Source of the DNA: Paenibacillus sp. FSL H8-0048
GTDB lineage: Bacteria > Bacillota > Bacilli > Paenibacillales > Paenibacillaceae
Length of the DNA: 64,000 bases
Direction of reading: 5' to 3'
Assembly (NCBI RefSeq): GCF_038002825.1
Contig: NZ_JBBODF010000001.1
Coordinates: forward strand, 248,001-312,000
The notes beneath the pieces were generated by a model, which worked only from the letters and a program-made list of their open reading frames with translations, had not been told where the DNA came from and did not search any database. Of this stretch, positions 35,283 to 44,529 are shown one piece after another. How positions within the stretch are numbered: position 1 is the first letter of the stretch; each line of letters starts with the position of its first letter. The translations under genes were made by a program, and so were the position numbers.

Positions 35283-36226
35283 GGGGGGAGGGGCGCCCCA
35301 TCGTCCGTCATGCCCGGCTCCTCCGTAAGCTGGCGGTAGCCCTTAGGGGGCAGGCCGGTCCAGCGTTTGAACTGCTTGCTGAAATGGGACACATCGCGGT
35401 AGCCCAGCCGGTAGGCGATGCTCTCTACAGACAGGCCATTATCCAGCAGCAGGAGCTTGGCATGGCGGATAATGAGATCGGAGAGATACTGCCTGGGCGG
35501 CAGCCCGTAGATCTGCCGGAAGGCGCGGTTACAGTGGCTCGGGCTATAGCCGAGCCTGGCTGCGATCTCCTCGATGCTTCCGGCTCTGCTGCCTGATGCC
35601 GCAGCTGTGAAGACGGATTCCTGCAGCAGCCCTTCAATGGCATTCGCCAGGGCGACGGTCTTCTCCGTCACTCCCGGCAGGGTGCTCCGGGCAGGGGAAG
35701 GCAGGGCAGCCAGCACCCAGCCGGTAAGGGCGGTGAAGAACTGGAGTGACGCGTTCAGCATCACCAGCCGGCCCCGCTGGGCATCGCTGGCCTCCGGAAG
35801 AATGGTCGAGCGGATGATGTCGTCCAGGGAAGCGCGGATCGCCTTCAGCTCCGGGGTGTCTCCGCTCAGACTGACAGTATCCATCGTCATTAAGGAGCGG
35901 CGCAGAACCAGATCGTCAATGTCGAAGTGCAGGCAGTAATAAGACATCTCATCCCCTATGGCTGCGCCCAGACTGGAGTGCTGCACACCGGGGCGGATGA
36001 ACAGAATGTCGCCGCTCTTCTGGATGTAAGATTGTCCGCCTACGGCCATGTGCTGCGAGCCCTGCAGAACGATGTTGATCTCGAACATCGGGTGAGTGTG
36101 TGCCGGATATTGCCACTCTCTGTTCACCTTGCGCCAGTGGGCGGCGAAGAGATGGAAGGCGGCTTGAACATCGGGGGACATGCGTCCGTCCATGGAATGC
36201 TGTGTGCCGGGATCTAATACGTTCAT
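35279..36226 (-). CDS. AraC family regulator, probable regulator of the beta-xylosidase
   Basis: About 315 residues with an N-terminal cupin ligand domain (PAHTHPMFEINIVLQGSQ, then GDILFIRPGVQHS) and a C-terminal pair of helix-turn-helix motifs (IEEIAARLGYSPSHCNRAFRQIYG and SVESIAYRLGYRDVSHFSKQFKRWTG). ATG 36226 follows AGAGG by 6 nt; TTG 36232 is less likely. It is divergent from the GH52 gene. Its 3' end overlaps the truncated cupin frame. Confidence 0.93.
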   Translation of the reverse strand: MNVLDPGTQHSMDGRMSPDVQAAFHLFAAHWRKVNREWQYPAHTHPMFEINIVLQGSQHMAVGGQSYIQKSGDILFIRPGVQHSSLGAAIGDEMSYYCLHFDIDDLVLRRSLMTMDTVSLSGDTPELKAIRASLDDIIRSTILPEASDAQRGRLVMLNASLQFFTALTGWVLAALPSPARSTLPGVTEKTVALANAIEGLLQESVFTAAASGSRAGSIEEIAARLGYSPSHCNRAFRQIYGLPPRQYLSDLIIRHAKLLLLDNGLSVESIAYRLGYRDVSHFSKQFKRWTGLPPKGYRQLTEEPGMTDDGAPLPP

Positions 36227-36331
36227 GTTCAACCTCTTCTTTGTTAAAAGATGGATCTATTATAGCATAGGCTGCTGCGTCCGATTGATTTGTCCAAATA
36301 ATTGGCGGCTTTGCGCCTGTTGCCTGAAGGG

Positions 36332-36347
36332 AGGGTAGCGCTAACAT
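36332..36347. promoter_or_regulatory. Candidate CcpA (cre) site upstream of the GH52 gene
   Basis: AGGGTAGCGCTAACAT matches WTGNAARCGNWWWCAW with two mismatches, both in the left half. It lies 54 bp before the ATG of the xylosidase gene. Confidence 0.45.
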
Positions 36348-36400
36348 AGAGCTAGAGCCCGGCACTGCCGGGACACAGCTGGAGGGAGTGTATTTACTGT

Positions 36401-38518
36401 ATGCCAACGAACAAATTCTTCAATGCCCATCATTCACCGATAGGATCATTCTCAAGCTTCACCCTCGGATTTCAAGGAGCATCCGGCGGCTTTGACCTCG
36501 AACTCGGCAGACCGCCGAGACAGAACATATATGTCGGCCTTGCGCGCAAGGACGGCCGCGGTTATGACACGTTGCCCTTCCATGAGCAGGGCAGCGACGA
36601 TGAGAGCAAGCGCTACGACATCGAGAACCCGGACCCTAGCCCGGATAAGCCGCAAATTCTCTTTCACTTCGGGGAAGACGAGATTACTCGCGATTTCCGG
36701 CTAACCACCGACAGCTGGCAGGCGGGTGATCTGACCTTCCGGATTCTGTCCCCCGTCCGGCCTGTTCCTGACCCGGAGACGGCATCCGATGCAGAGCTGA
36801 AGGAAGTACTGCTGCCAGCCGTGCTGGTCGAGCTTGAAGTCGATAATACTGCGGGCAGCTCTTCGCGCCGTGCGTTCTTTGGCTTCCAGGGGAATGACCC
36901 GTATAGCGCCCTGAGAAGATTCGATGGCGGCAAGGAGGATCTGACGGGTGTGGGCCAGGGCCGGTTCCTGGCGATTGCCGCGAAGCAGGGAAGTGTTAAG
37001 GCGGCAATGCATTTTACGATGGAGGATATTCTTGCAGCGGAGCTGGAGGAGAACTGGACATTCGGGCTGGGGCAGGTTGGCGCGCTTATTATGGATGTGC
37101 CTGCCGGTGAACGCAAGGTGTACCAGTTCGCGGTCTGCTTCCACCGCTCCGGTTATGTGACATCAGGAATGGATGCGAGCTATTACTATAACCGCTATTA
37201 CAGCAATGTGGAAGCTGTTGCGGAATATGCGTTATCCCGGTTCGACACGCTGAAGCAGCAGGCTGAACAAGCGAACGGAATGCTGGAGGGAACGGCCTTA
37301 AGTGACGACCAGACCTTCATGCTTGCTCACGCCATCCGCAGCTATTACGGCTCTACCGAGCTCTTGGATTACAAAGGCCAGCCGTTCTGGGTCGTCAATG
37401 AAGGCGAATACCGGATGATGAACACGTTCGATCTTACGGTAGACCAGTTGTTCTTCGAGCTGAAGATGAACCCGTGGACCGTCCGCAATGAGCTCGATAT
37501 GTTCGTAGACCGGTTCAGTTATGTCGACACCGTCCGCTTCCCGGGAGACCAGGCCGAGTATCCGGGCGGACTCAGCTTCACGCATGATATGGGAGTAGCC
37601 AACGCTGTGTCGCGTCCGGGATATTCCTCATATGAGCTGTACGGCATTGATGGCTGCTTCTCGCATATGACCCACGAGCAATTGGTCAACTGGATTCTCA
37701 CTGCGGCAACCTATGTGGAGCACACGGGCGACCGCAGCTGGATGGAGCGCAATCTGACGGTACTGGAGAGCTGCCTGCAGAGCATGCTGAACCGGGATCA
37801 TCCGGACCCGGCGAAGCGCAACGGTGTGATGGCGCTCGACAGCTCACGGACGATGGGCGGTGCAGAGATTACGACCTATGACAGTCTGGATGTCTCCCTG
37901 GGCCAGGCACGCAACAATATATATCTGGCGGGAAAATGCTGGGCTGCTTATCTGGCTATGGAGCGGATTTTCCGCGACAACGGCAATACGGAGCTGTCCC
38001 AGACTGCCGGCCGGCAAGCGGAACTTTGTGCGGCTACGATTGTGGCGAGTGTGACCGAAGGCGGATATATTCCGGCGGTCATCGGCGAAGGCAATGATTC
38101 GAAGATTATCCCGGCCATCGAAGGCCTGGTATTCCCTTACTTCACCGGCTGCAAAGAAGCCTTGGAGCGCGGAGGACGGTTCGGCGAATATCTCGAGGCA
38201 CTGGACACGCATCTGAAGGCTGTGCTTGTAGAGGGAGTCTGCCTGTTCGGGGACGGCGGCTGGAAAATCTCCTCCACCAGCAATAACAGCTGGCTGAGCA
38301 AAATCTATCTCTCCCAGTTCATCGCCAGAGAAATACTCGGCCTGGAATGGGATGAGAAGGGGCGCGCAGCAGATCAGGCCCATACCGCCTGGCTTACGCA
38401 TCCGCAGCTCTCGATCTGGAGCTGGAGCGACCAGATTATCTCCGGCGAAATCACCGGCAGCAAATACTACCCGCGCGGGGTAACGGCTATTCTGTGGCTG
38501 GAGGAACAGCGGGCTTAG
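36401..38518 (+). CDS. Beta-xylosidase, glycoside hydrolase family 52
   Basis: Releases xylose from xylo-oligosaccharides by a retaining mechanism. The 705 residues and the opening MPTNKFFNAHHSPIGSF match GH52 enzymes such as Geobacillus XynB2, also 705 residues. The nucleophile corresponds to E334 in WVVNEGEYRMMN and the acid/base to D494 in TTYDSLD. There is no signal peptide, so it acts on imported oligosaccharides. GH52 is a small, rare family. No xylan transporter or xylose isomerase is adjacent. Confidence 0.95.
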   Translation: MPTNKFFNAHHSPIGSFSSFTLGFQGASGGFDLELGRPPRQNIYVGLARKDGRGYDTLPFHEQGSDDESKRYDIENPDPSPDKPQILFHFGEDEITRDFRLTTDSWQAGDLTFRILSPVRPVPDPETASDAELKEVLLPAVLVELEVDNTAGSSSRRAFFGFQGNDPYSALRRFDGGKEDLTGVGQGRFLAIAAKQGSVKAAMHFTMEDILAAELEENWTFGLGQVGALIMDVPAGERKVYQFAVCFHRSGYVTSGMDASYYYNRYYSNVEAVAEYALSRFDTLKQQAEQANGMLEGTALSDDQTFMLAHAIRSYYGSTELLDYKGQPFWVVNEGEYRMMNTFDLTVDQLFFELKMNPWTVRNELDMFVDRFSYVDTVRFPGDQAEYPGGLSFTHDMGVANAVSRPGYSSYELYGIDGCFSHMTHEQLVNWILTAATYVEHTGDRSWMERNLTVLESCLQSMLNRDHPDPAKRNGVMALDSSRTMGGAEITTYDSLDVSLGQARNNIYLAGKCWAAYLAMERIFRDNGNTELSQTAGRQAELCAATIVASVTEGGYIPAVIGEGNDSKIIPAIEGLVFPYFTGCKEALERGGRFGEYLEALDTHLKAVLVEGVCLFGDGGWKISSTSNNSWLSKIYLSQFIAREILGLEWDEKGRAADQAHTAWLTHPQLSIWSWSDQIISGEITGSKYYPRGVTAILWLEEQRA

Positions 38519-38552
38519 GTAGTTGAAGCCGGATGTCCGGCGGTGTTGACTT

Positions 38553-38592
38553 AAACAGCGAATCTTCCATGGGGGATTCGCTGTTTGTTTTT
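38553..38592 (+). terminator. Strong intrinsic terminator of the GH52 gene
   Basis: AAACAGCGAATC (38553-38564) pairs with GATTCGCTGTTT (38575-38586), followed by a long T-run. It stops transcription before the repeat array. Confidence 0.92.
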
Positions 38593-38732
38593 TTTATATT
38601 GTTATTTTTGTATAACTGCGGCGGAACTCACTTGAAGAAAATAGGTGAAGTAGGAGAAATGAAGTTGAAGCGTAACAATATCGGGAGAGGGAAAGAAAGA
38701 ATCGAAATTTATCTATGTGAATAAAACAACTG

Positions 38733-39496
38733 TGCCCACATGCCTGCGCAGCGCCGAATGTAATCGGTTTTCCGATTACATCGGGCCCACACGCCTATGC
38801 AACGCCAAATGTAATCGGTTTTCCGATTACATCGGGCCCACACGCCTATGCAACGCCAAATGTAATCGGTTTTCCGATTACATCGGGCCCACACGCCTGC
38901 GCAGCGCCAAATGTAATCGGTTTTCCGATTACATCGGGCCCACACGCCTGCGCAGCACCGAATGTAATCGGTTTTCCGATTACATCGGGCCCACATGCCT
39001 GCGCAGTGCCGAATGTAATCGGTTTTCCGATTACACTCAGCCCACACGCCTACGCAACGCAGAATGTAATCGGTTTTCCGATTACATCGGGCCCACACGC
39101 CTACGCAGAGCGCCAAATGTAATCGGTTTTCCGATTACATCGGGCCCACACGCCTGCGCAACGCAGAATGTAATCGGTTTTCCGATTACATCGGGCCCAC
39201 ACGCCTGCGCAACGCAGAATGTAATCGGTTTTCCGATTACACTCAGCCCACACGCCTGCGCAACGCAGAATGTAATCGGTTTTCCGATTACATCGGGCCC
39301 ACACACCTGCGCAACGCCGAATGTAATCGGTTTTCCGATTACATCGGGCCCACACGCCTGCGCAGCACCGAATGTAATCGGTTTTCCGATTACACTCAGC
39401 CCACACGCCTGCGCAGCACCGAATGTAATCGGTTTTCCGATTACATCGGGCCCACACGCCTGCGCAGCGCCAAATGTAATCGGTTTTCCGATTACA
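38733..39496. repeat. Family D palindromic array: 15 units of 51 bp
   Basis: Arms TGTAATCGG and CCGATTACA around TTTT form a perfect 22-bp palindrome. It starts at 38759, 38810, 38861, 38912, 38963, 39014, 39065, 39118, 39169, 39220, 39271, 39322, 39373, 39424 and 39475. All steps are 51 bp except one of 53, caused by an extra AG. The 29-bp tail (TCGGGCCCACACGCC and onward) is also conserved; three units carry CTCAGCC in place of TCGGGCC. All 15 palindromes are identical, while the tails vary. The array occupies the gap between convergent GH52 and GH88 genes. Confidence 0.95.
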
Positions 39497-39544
39497 TTCG
39501 GCTCGCGCGTCCAAGCAAGCTCTCTGTGCCTGCTGCCAGCCAGA

Positions 39545-40651
39545 CTAGAACACCCGGTGCTTCCAGCCGTTCAGCTTTGCTACAGCTTCAACGTAGAAGT
39601 AGTCGCCGTAGATCAGCGACACATCCATGTGGGAGTCGCCGCTGACTGCGCCGTGCAGCAGGATGGCTTCATGCCCTGGTTGCTCCCAGGTAGCGTAGCT
39701 CTCGGTCAACGAACGCAGAATGCGCTCTGCGGCATCCGCATACACGCGTTTCTCGCCCGGCGGTACAAGCTCTGCCAGCTCCAGCAGGCCAGAGGCGGCG
39801 ATCGCTGCGGCCGAGCTGTCTCTGGCCATGCGCTTGTCATCTGCCAGCCGGAAGTCCCAGTGCGGCACGTGATCTTCCGGGAGAGCCGCGATGAAGTAAT
39901 GGGCGATGCGCTTGGCGGTATTCAAGAAGCGCACGTCTCCGGTGTGGCGGTAGGTGTTCGTGAAGCCGTACAGCCCCCAGGCTGAACCCCGGCTCCAGCA
40001 GGATTCAGGCGAATAGCCCTGCCCGCCAAAGTTCTCCAGATAGCCACCGGTCGCAGGATCGAAGGAGAGGATATGCTTGGTGGACCCATCCTCACGGACA
40101 CCATAAGTCATTGCTGTCTCGGCATGACTCACAGCAATATGGCTGTAGCGCGGATCACCGGTCACCCGGCTGGCCCAGAACAGCAGCGAGATGTTCATCA
40201 TGCAGTCGATAATCACCCAGCCGTGCTTGTCCCCGTTCCAGGCGCGGATGAACCGGCCTGCAGGATTATAACGTGCAGCCAGATAGTTCGCCGCTTCAAG
40301 CCCCCGGCGCAGGCCCTCCGCATCACCGGTCAGCGTATGCTTGATCACGGCAGTAGCCAGGAACTGAAAGCCAACGTCGTGATGCAGCTCTTCGGTCGGC
40401 TTCGCGAACCATTGTCCAATGGTGTCATCCCAAGGCCAGGCGGCATTCTTATAGGCTTCATTGCCGGTCATCTCATACATGACCCACAGCATTCCCGGCC
40501 AGAAGCCGGAGGTCCACCAGTCTGTAGCAGGATTGTCGAACAGGCCGTCTTCTCCGGCCATATGCGGGCTTTTTCCGCCTAGCTGCTCTATCATCTTGGA
40601 TACCTTCGTATCCAGCTTGTTCATTACTTCCTGCCAATAAGCTGTAGTCAT
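39545..40651 (-). CDS. Unsaturated glucuronyl hydrolase, glycoside hydrolase family 88
   Basis: Cleaves the unsaturated uronate left by polysaccharide lyases, feeding KduI/KduD. The 368-residue alpha/alpha barrel has catalytic aspartates at D92 (HHDVGF) and D149 (IIDCMMN), matching D88 and D149 of the Bacillus GL1 enzyme. ATG 40651 follows GGAGG by 8 nt. No signal peptide, so it is intracellular. It probably forms a unit with the AraC gene upstream, though a 118-bp gap separates them. No lyase is encoded nearby. Confidence 0.93.
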   Translation of the reverse strand: MTTAYWQEVMNKLDTKVSKMIEQLGGKSPHMAGEDGLFDNPATDWWTSGFWPGMLWVMYEMTGNEAYKNAAWPWDDTIGQWFAKPTEELHHDVGFQFLATAVIKHTLTGDAEGLRRGLEAANYLAARYNPAGRFIRAWNGDKHGWVIIDCMMNISLLFWASRVTGDPRYSHIAVSHAETAMTYGVREDGSTKHILSFDPATGGYLENFGGQGYSPESCWSRGSAWGLYGFTNTYRHTGDVRFLNTAKRIAHYFIAALPEDHVPHWDFRLADDKRMARDSSAAAIAASGLLELAELVPPGEKRVYADAAERILRSLTESYATWEQPGHEAILLHGAVSGDSHMDVSLIYGDYFYVEAVAKLNGWKHRVF

Positions 40652-40769
40652 CCCTGAAGCCTCCACATGAATTAGATTATGGCCTCAGTATAATGCCTCT
40701 GGCGAACCGGAAGTTGTCATTTAATATCACGAAATGTTGTTATTTTGTCCTGTTCTCCGCAAGCAGTGC

Positions 40770-41633
40770 TCAGGCTCCCTTGCGGTATTGCAGCGGAGAA
40801 AGGCCGAGCACCCGTTTGAACAGCTGGTTGAAGTAGGAGGGATTCGGGAATCCGACAGCGCTGCCGATTCGCTCCACCGTCAGGTCCGTGGTCTCGAGCA
40901 GCCGGCAGGCCTGCTTCAGCCGCCGGGCTGTAAGATAATCCACGAGCCGTCCGCCGGTCTCCTGATGAAAAATCCGCGACACGTAAGATTTCGACAGATG
41001 GGTCTCGGCGGCCAGCTGCTCCAGACTGATCTCCTCGTGGTAATGGGCTTCAATCCAGTTCATGATCTGCTCCGAATAGCGAAGCTGGCGCTTGTCTCCG
41101 GCGGTGTGGATCAGCGACTGTTCTCCTGTTCCCAGACAGCTGAGGAGCTGCAGAAGGAGCATGGAGATATCCTCCGTCTCTTCCACGGTGCTCCTGCTCC
41201 GGCATTGGTTATAATTCGCGCAGATCCATTCCATGGTCTCCATACAGTCACTGAGATCGAAGCCGCAAGAGGGATTGTTGCCCTGCCAGAGCGCAGAGAA
41301 GACAGCCCTGCGTTTGGGGAAGCCTTGGAGCAGCTGCTCGGCAGTATGCGGATCGAGATAGAAGATCGTGCGTACGAACGGACGCTCCGGAGAGACTTCC
41401 GAATAGGTCCGGTGCAGCTGATAGGGCTGGAAAAAGAACAGCATCCCCGGACGAATATCATACATCTGCTGGTTGACCACAATACTGCCTTGACCCCGGT
41501 GCACGAACATGATTTCACAGCACTGGTGCCAATGGTAATACCCTTTATAATGGTCGCCGGTATAGATCCGGTAGTCCCAGATCAGCGACTGCCGGTTATC
41601 GAACAGCACAGGCTCGAACAACTGTTTCATCAT
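40770..41633 (-). CDS. AraC family regulator upstream of the GH88 gene
   Basis: About 287 residues with an N-terminal cupin domain (HWHQCCEIMFVHRGQG) and a C-terminal double helix-turn-helix (LEQLAAETHLSKSYVSRIFHQETG and VERIGSAVGFPNPSYFNQLFKRVLG). The start is uncertain: ATG 41633 (MMKQLFE) is chosen, while ATG 41645 adds four residues with no usable ribosome site. It is in line with the GH88 gene and probably activates it. Confidence 0.9.
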   Translation of the reverse strand: MMKQLFEPVLFDNRQSLIWDYRIYTGDHYKGYYHWHQCCEIMFVHRGQGSIVVNQQMYDIRPGMLFFFQPYQLHRTYSEVSPERPFVRTIFYLDPHTAEQLLQGFPKRRAVFSALWQGNNPSCGFDLSDCMETMEWICANYNQCRSRSTVEETEDISMLLLQLLSCLGTGEQSLIHTAGDKRQLRYSEQIMNWIEAHYHEEISLEQLAAETHLSKSYVSRIFHQETGGRLVDYLTARRLKQACRLLETTDLTVERIGSAVGFPNPSYFNQLFKRVLGLSPLQYRKGA

Positions 41634-41731
41634 GCTGCAGTTCATCCCCTACAATGACAAAATAGAAACATTTCATTGCTTCCTATTATAGGGGACCTGC
41701 CGGGAGAACGCTACAGTAACAGCTCCTTCTT

Positions 41732-42838
41732 TTATCTTTGTGAGGCAGGGTTACGTTTTCTAACCTTATAGACGATAAGGATCGTCATTGGGAGAACGAA
41801 GGAGACTGTGAGGTTCCAATCGACCCAATATGCCGGAATTTCTTTTACATAGAAAACAATATCATTGGAGCTGAGCTGTGAGAGTCCATAGATTAGGAAG
41901 GCAACCGGGAAGATCAGCGGACGGTGGTTTTTCAGCTTGAACATTTGTGCAGTGCCCAGGACAAAGGCATAGAAATACAGCGCTGTTTTGAAATAAGTGG
42001 TAATAATCCAGGCGGTCGCCATCAGAGCCTCCAGCCGTTGCAGAAAGTTGGCAATATTGATTTTTTGGGCCAGGATATAGGCGGCATAGAAATTATGCTC
42101 CGAGAAATAGACGCCCAGCACGGTCAGGGAGAGGAACAGTATCAGATTCAGCGCTACGGCTCCTGTGAAGAGTGCAATGAAGATGTTGCGGTTAATCTTA
42201 CTGCTCTTGCGGGTGAAGGGGTAAATCATCAAGAACACGCACAGTTCCCCGAACGGGTAAAAGACCCCAAACATGATGGAATGCAGCATTCCTGGCAGAG
42301 GCGTGGTCATGATCGGGTACAGCCGGTCTATTTGAACCTGCGGAAATAAGAGTACCATCAGCGAGACGAGAAACAGAGTGAACAGCGGAAAGAACACCTG
42401 CGCCGCTCTGCCGACTGCTTCCAGCCCCAGACGCAGCCCGTACACCAGGATCACCAAGCTCATGAACCGGATGACTCCGCCGGGCGTCCCTTCATAGATT
42501 TGAGTCGTCAGGAAATCCTCCATTTCCCGGGCATACGTCGAGGAGGCAAGGATGAAGAAATTCAGATAAAATATGCCCACGGCAATGCCAGCCCATTTCC
42601 CCAGCACCTGCTGACTGATTTCAATAATGGTCCGGTCTGGACTGATGTTGGCTACAGTGATTAGCAGGTAGATAAGGGCCATGCCGAGCGGTAAGCTTAT
42701 CAATGCGGCGATCCAGGCATCCTGGTGGGCTTCTGTTGTCATGGTGGTCGGATAGACCAGGGCCATGTCCCCGATGAAGGTGAACAGACCGAGTATGACC
42801 ATCTGCGCGGTGCTGATCCGTTCCTTTTCGATGCCCAT
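41732..42838 (-). CDS. Spore germination permease, GerB family
   Basis: B subunit of a GerA-type germinant receptor, an amino-acid-permease-like protein of the spore inner membrane. The 368 residues have about ten membrane segments and the family start ISTAQMVILGLFTFIGDM. ATG 42838 follows GGAGG. It lies divergently from the A subunit gene, whereas most receptors are encoded in a single A-B-C operon. A near-consensus sigma-G promoter precedes it. Confidence 0.93.
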   Translation of the reverse strand: MGIEKERISTAQMVILGLFTFIGDMALVYPTTMTTEAHQDAWIAALISLPLGMALIYLLITVANISPDRTIIEISQQVLGKWAGIAVGIFYLNFFILASSTYAREMEDFLTTQIYEGTPGGVIRFMSLVILVYGLRLGLEAVGRAAQVFFPLFTLFLVSLMVLLFPQVQIDRLYPIMTTPLPGMLHSIMFGVFYPFGELCVFLMIYPFTRKSSKINRNIFIALFTGAVALNLILFLSLTVLGVYFSEHNFYAAYILAQKINIANFLQRLEALMATAWIITTYFKTALYFYAFVLGTAQMFKLKNHRPLIFPVAFLIYGLSQLSSNDIVFYVKEIPAYWVDWNLTVSFVLPMTILIVYKVRKRNPASQR

Positions 42839-42896
42839 TGCTAAGCGGCCTCCCTTCTGTTCCAAGAGTCATAAATCTGGCTTACTGCAATCTTCT

Positions 42897-42926
42897 TAGT
42901 ATGACAGCTCCTTCCAAAAAATATGT
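42897..42926 (-). promoter_or_regulatory. Candidate sigma-G promoter of the gerB-type gene
   Basis: On the minus strand the -10 is CATACTA (42897-42903), a full match to CATnnTA. ACATA at 42922-42926 lies 18 bp upstream and differs from GnATR only in the first base. Forespore sigma-G control is the rule for germinant receptors. Confidence 0.55.
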
Positions 42927-42950
42927 GTTATATGCCTTATATTAGCTTCG

Positions 42951-42980
42951 GAATAATTAACTAGCCCTCCAACCAAACTA
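42951..42980 (+). promoter_or_regulatory. Candidate sigma-G promoter of the gerA-type operon
   Basis: GAATA (42951-42955) matches GnATR, and CAAACTA (42974-42980) matches CATnnTA with one mismatch, at 18-bp spacing. It lies about 40 bp before the gerA-type ATG. Confidence 0.4.
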
Positions 42981-43019
42981 TCATGGTACCGAATTGTTCA
43001 GGAGAAGAGGGTAGAGCGC

Positions 43020-44528
43020 ATGAAGGATGAAGCGAACGGCAAATTATCTGCACGCCTGGAGGTCAACGCGGAACAACTGTCACAGCTGCTCGGCCAGAGC
43101 ACAGATCTGGTCAGTAAAAGGCTGCAGCTGGGAGAGCATACGGAGCTTGTTGTTTTCTATATAGATGGTCTGATCGACAATCAACTGCTGCATAATTCCA
43201 TTCTGTATTCGCTTCAGGAAGGACGGATCTGTGATCTGCTGAAGGAGGAGAATCCTGAGCAGAAAATAGAGATTCTCAGCAAGCGCGTATTGTTGGCCGG
43301 CGACATTACCATCGTTCGGGACTACAGTCCTTTCATTCATGACCTGCTGTCCGGTAACGTAATGATTATGGTGGAGGGCTCGGCGGCGGCGCTGCGGATC
43401 GGCCTGCCCGGCTGGGAGGACCGCAACGTCAGTGAACCCAGTTCACAGTCGGTGGTGCGCGGCCCTATGGAGGGCTTCACCGAGAATCTGCGGACGAACA
43501 CGGCTCTGATCCGCCGCAAAATCAAAGATAGCCAGCTTTGGCTGGAAACGTTGCAGATCGGCCGCGTGACGCAAACCAGTGTCTCTATCATGTATTTGAA
43601 GCATATTGCCAATCCCGATCTGGTCGCTGAGGTTAAGCGCCGCCTGAATGCTATCGATACCGACAGTATTCTGGAGAGCGGGTATATTGAGGAGTTCATT
43701 CAGGATACAGCGGTTACGCCGTTTCCCACTATTTATAACAGTGACCGCCCCGATACCATTGCCGGAGGGATTCTGGAGGGGAGAGTCGCCATTCTTGTGG
43801 ACGGGACCCCGTTTGTACTGCTGGCACCGACGGTGTTTGTCTCCTTCTTTCAGTCAGCGGAGGATTATTATCAGCGGGCGGATATCTCCACGCTTCTGCG
43901 TGGAATCCGTTTTTTAGCCTTTTTCCTGACGATGTTTGCGCCTGCCTTCTATGTGGCGGTTACCACCTACCATCAGGAGATGATTCCGACCAATCTGGTC
44001 ATCAGTCTGGCCGCCCAGCGGGAGACAGTGCCGTTTCCGGCTTTCATTGAAGCGGTGATTATGGAGCTGACCTATGAGATTCTGCGGGAGGCAGGCGTGC
44101 GGATACCCAAGAATGTCGGCCAGGCGGTCTCCATTGTCGGTACGCTGGTCATCGGGCAAGCGGCGGTTGCCGCCGGGTTCATCTCTTCGGCCATGGTCAT
44201 CATTGTGTCGATTACAGCAATCTCCAGCTTTGTCATCCCGGAAGCAGGAATGGCGGTGGCGGCGAGAATTATGCGGTTTGTGATGATCGGCCTGGCTGGA
44301 TTCATGGGACTGTTCGGAATTCTATGCGGCGTGTTCATGCTGGTGCTGCATCTCGTCAGCCTGCGCTCGTTCGGCGTTCCCTATCTGAGTCCGATCGGTC
44401 CCTACATTCAGGAAGATCTTAAGGATTCGATCTTCAGGCTGACCTGGCCGATGCTGCGGACCAGACCCAAGCAGAACCGCACCCAGAACCTTAGGCGGCA
44501 GGCTCCGCCCAAGCGTGGGGGGTCTTAA
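43020..44528 (+). CDS. Spore germination protein, GerA family
   Basis: A subunit of a germinant receptor. The 502 residues split into a hydrophilic N-terminal domain (to about residue 285) with the GDITIVRDYSPFIHDLLSGN region and an integral membrane domain with about five segments. Conserved membrane-domain motifs include PAFYVAVTTYHQEMIP, PFPAFIEAVIMELTYEILREAGVRIPK and VSIVGTLVIGQAAVAAGF. It overlaps or abuts the C-subunit gene and is divergent from the B subunit. Confidence 0.95.
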   Translation: MKDEANGKLSARLEVNAEQLSQLLGQSTDLVSKRLQLGEHTELVVFYIDGLIDNQLLHNSILYSLQEGRICDLLKEENPEQKIEILSKRVLLAGDITIVRDYSPFIHDLLSGNVMIMVEGSAAALRIGLPGWEDRNVSEPSSQSVVRGPMEGFTENLRTNTALIRRKIKDSQLWLETLQIGRVTQTSVSIMYLKHIANPDLVAEVKRRLNAIDTDSILESGYIEEFIQDTAVTPFPTIYNSDRPDTIAGGILEGRVAILVDGTPFVLLAPTVFVSFFQSAEDYYQRADISTLLRGIRFLAFFLTMFAPAFYVAVTTYHQEMIPTNLVISLAAQRETVPFPAFIEAVIMELTYEILREAGVRIPKNVGQAVSIVGTLVIGQAAVAAGFISSAMVIIVSITAISSFVIPEAGMAVAARIMRFVMIGLAGFMGLFGILCGVFMLVLHLVSLRSFGVPYLSPIGPYIQEDLKDSIFRLTWPMLRTRPKQNRTQNLRRQAPPKRGGS

Positions 44529-44529
44529 T

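Noticed and set aside
38733..39496. CRISPR array
   Set aside because: The sequences between palindromes are near-identical, not unique spacers, and no cas genes or leader are present.
38717..39985. 422-codon open frame across the family D array (and minus-strand frames of 74-137 codons)
   Set aside because: The 51-bp period is divisible by three, so frames stay open on both strands by repetition. No ribosome site, and the frame continues antisense into the GH88 gene.
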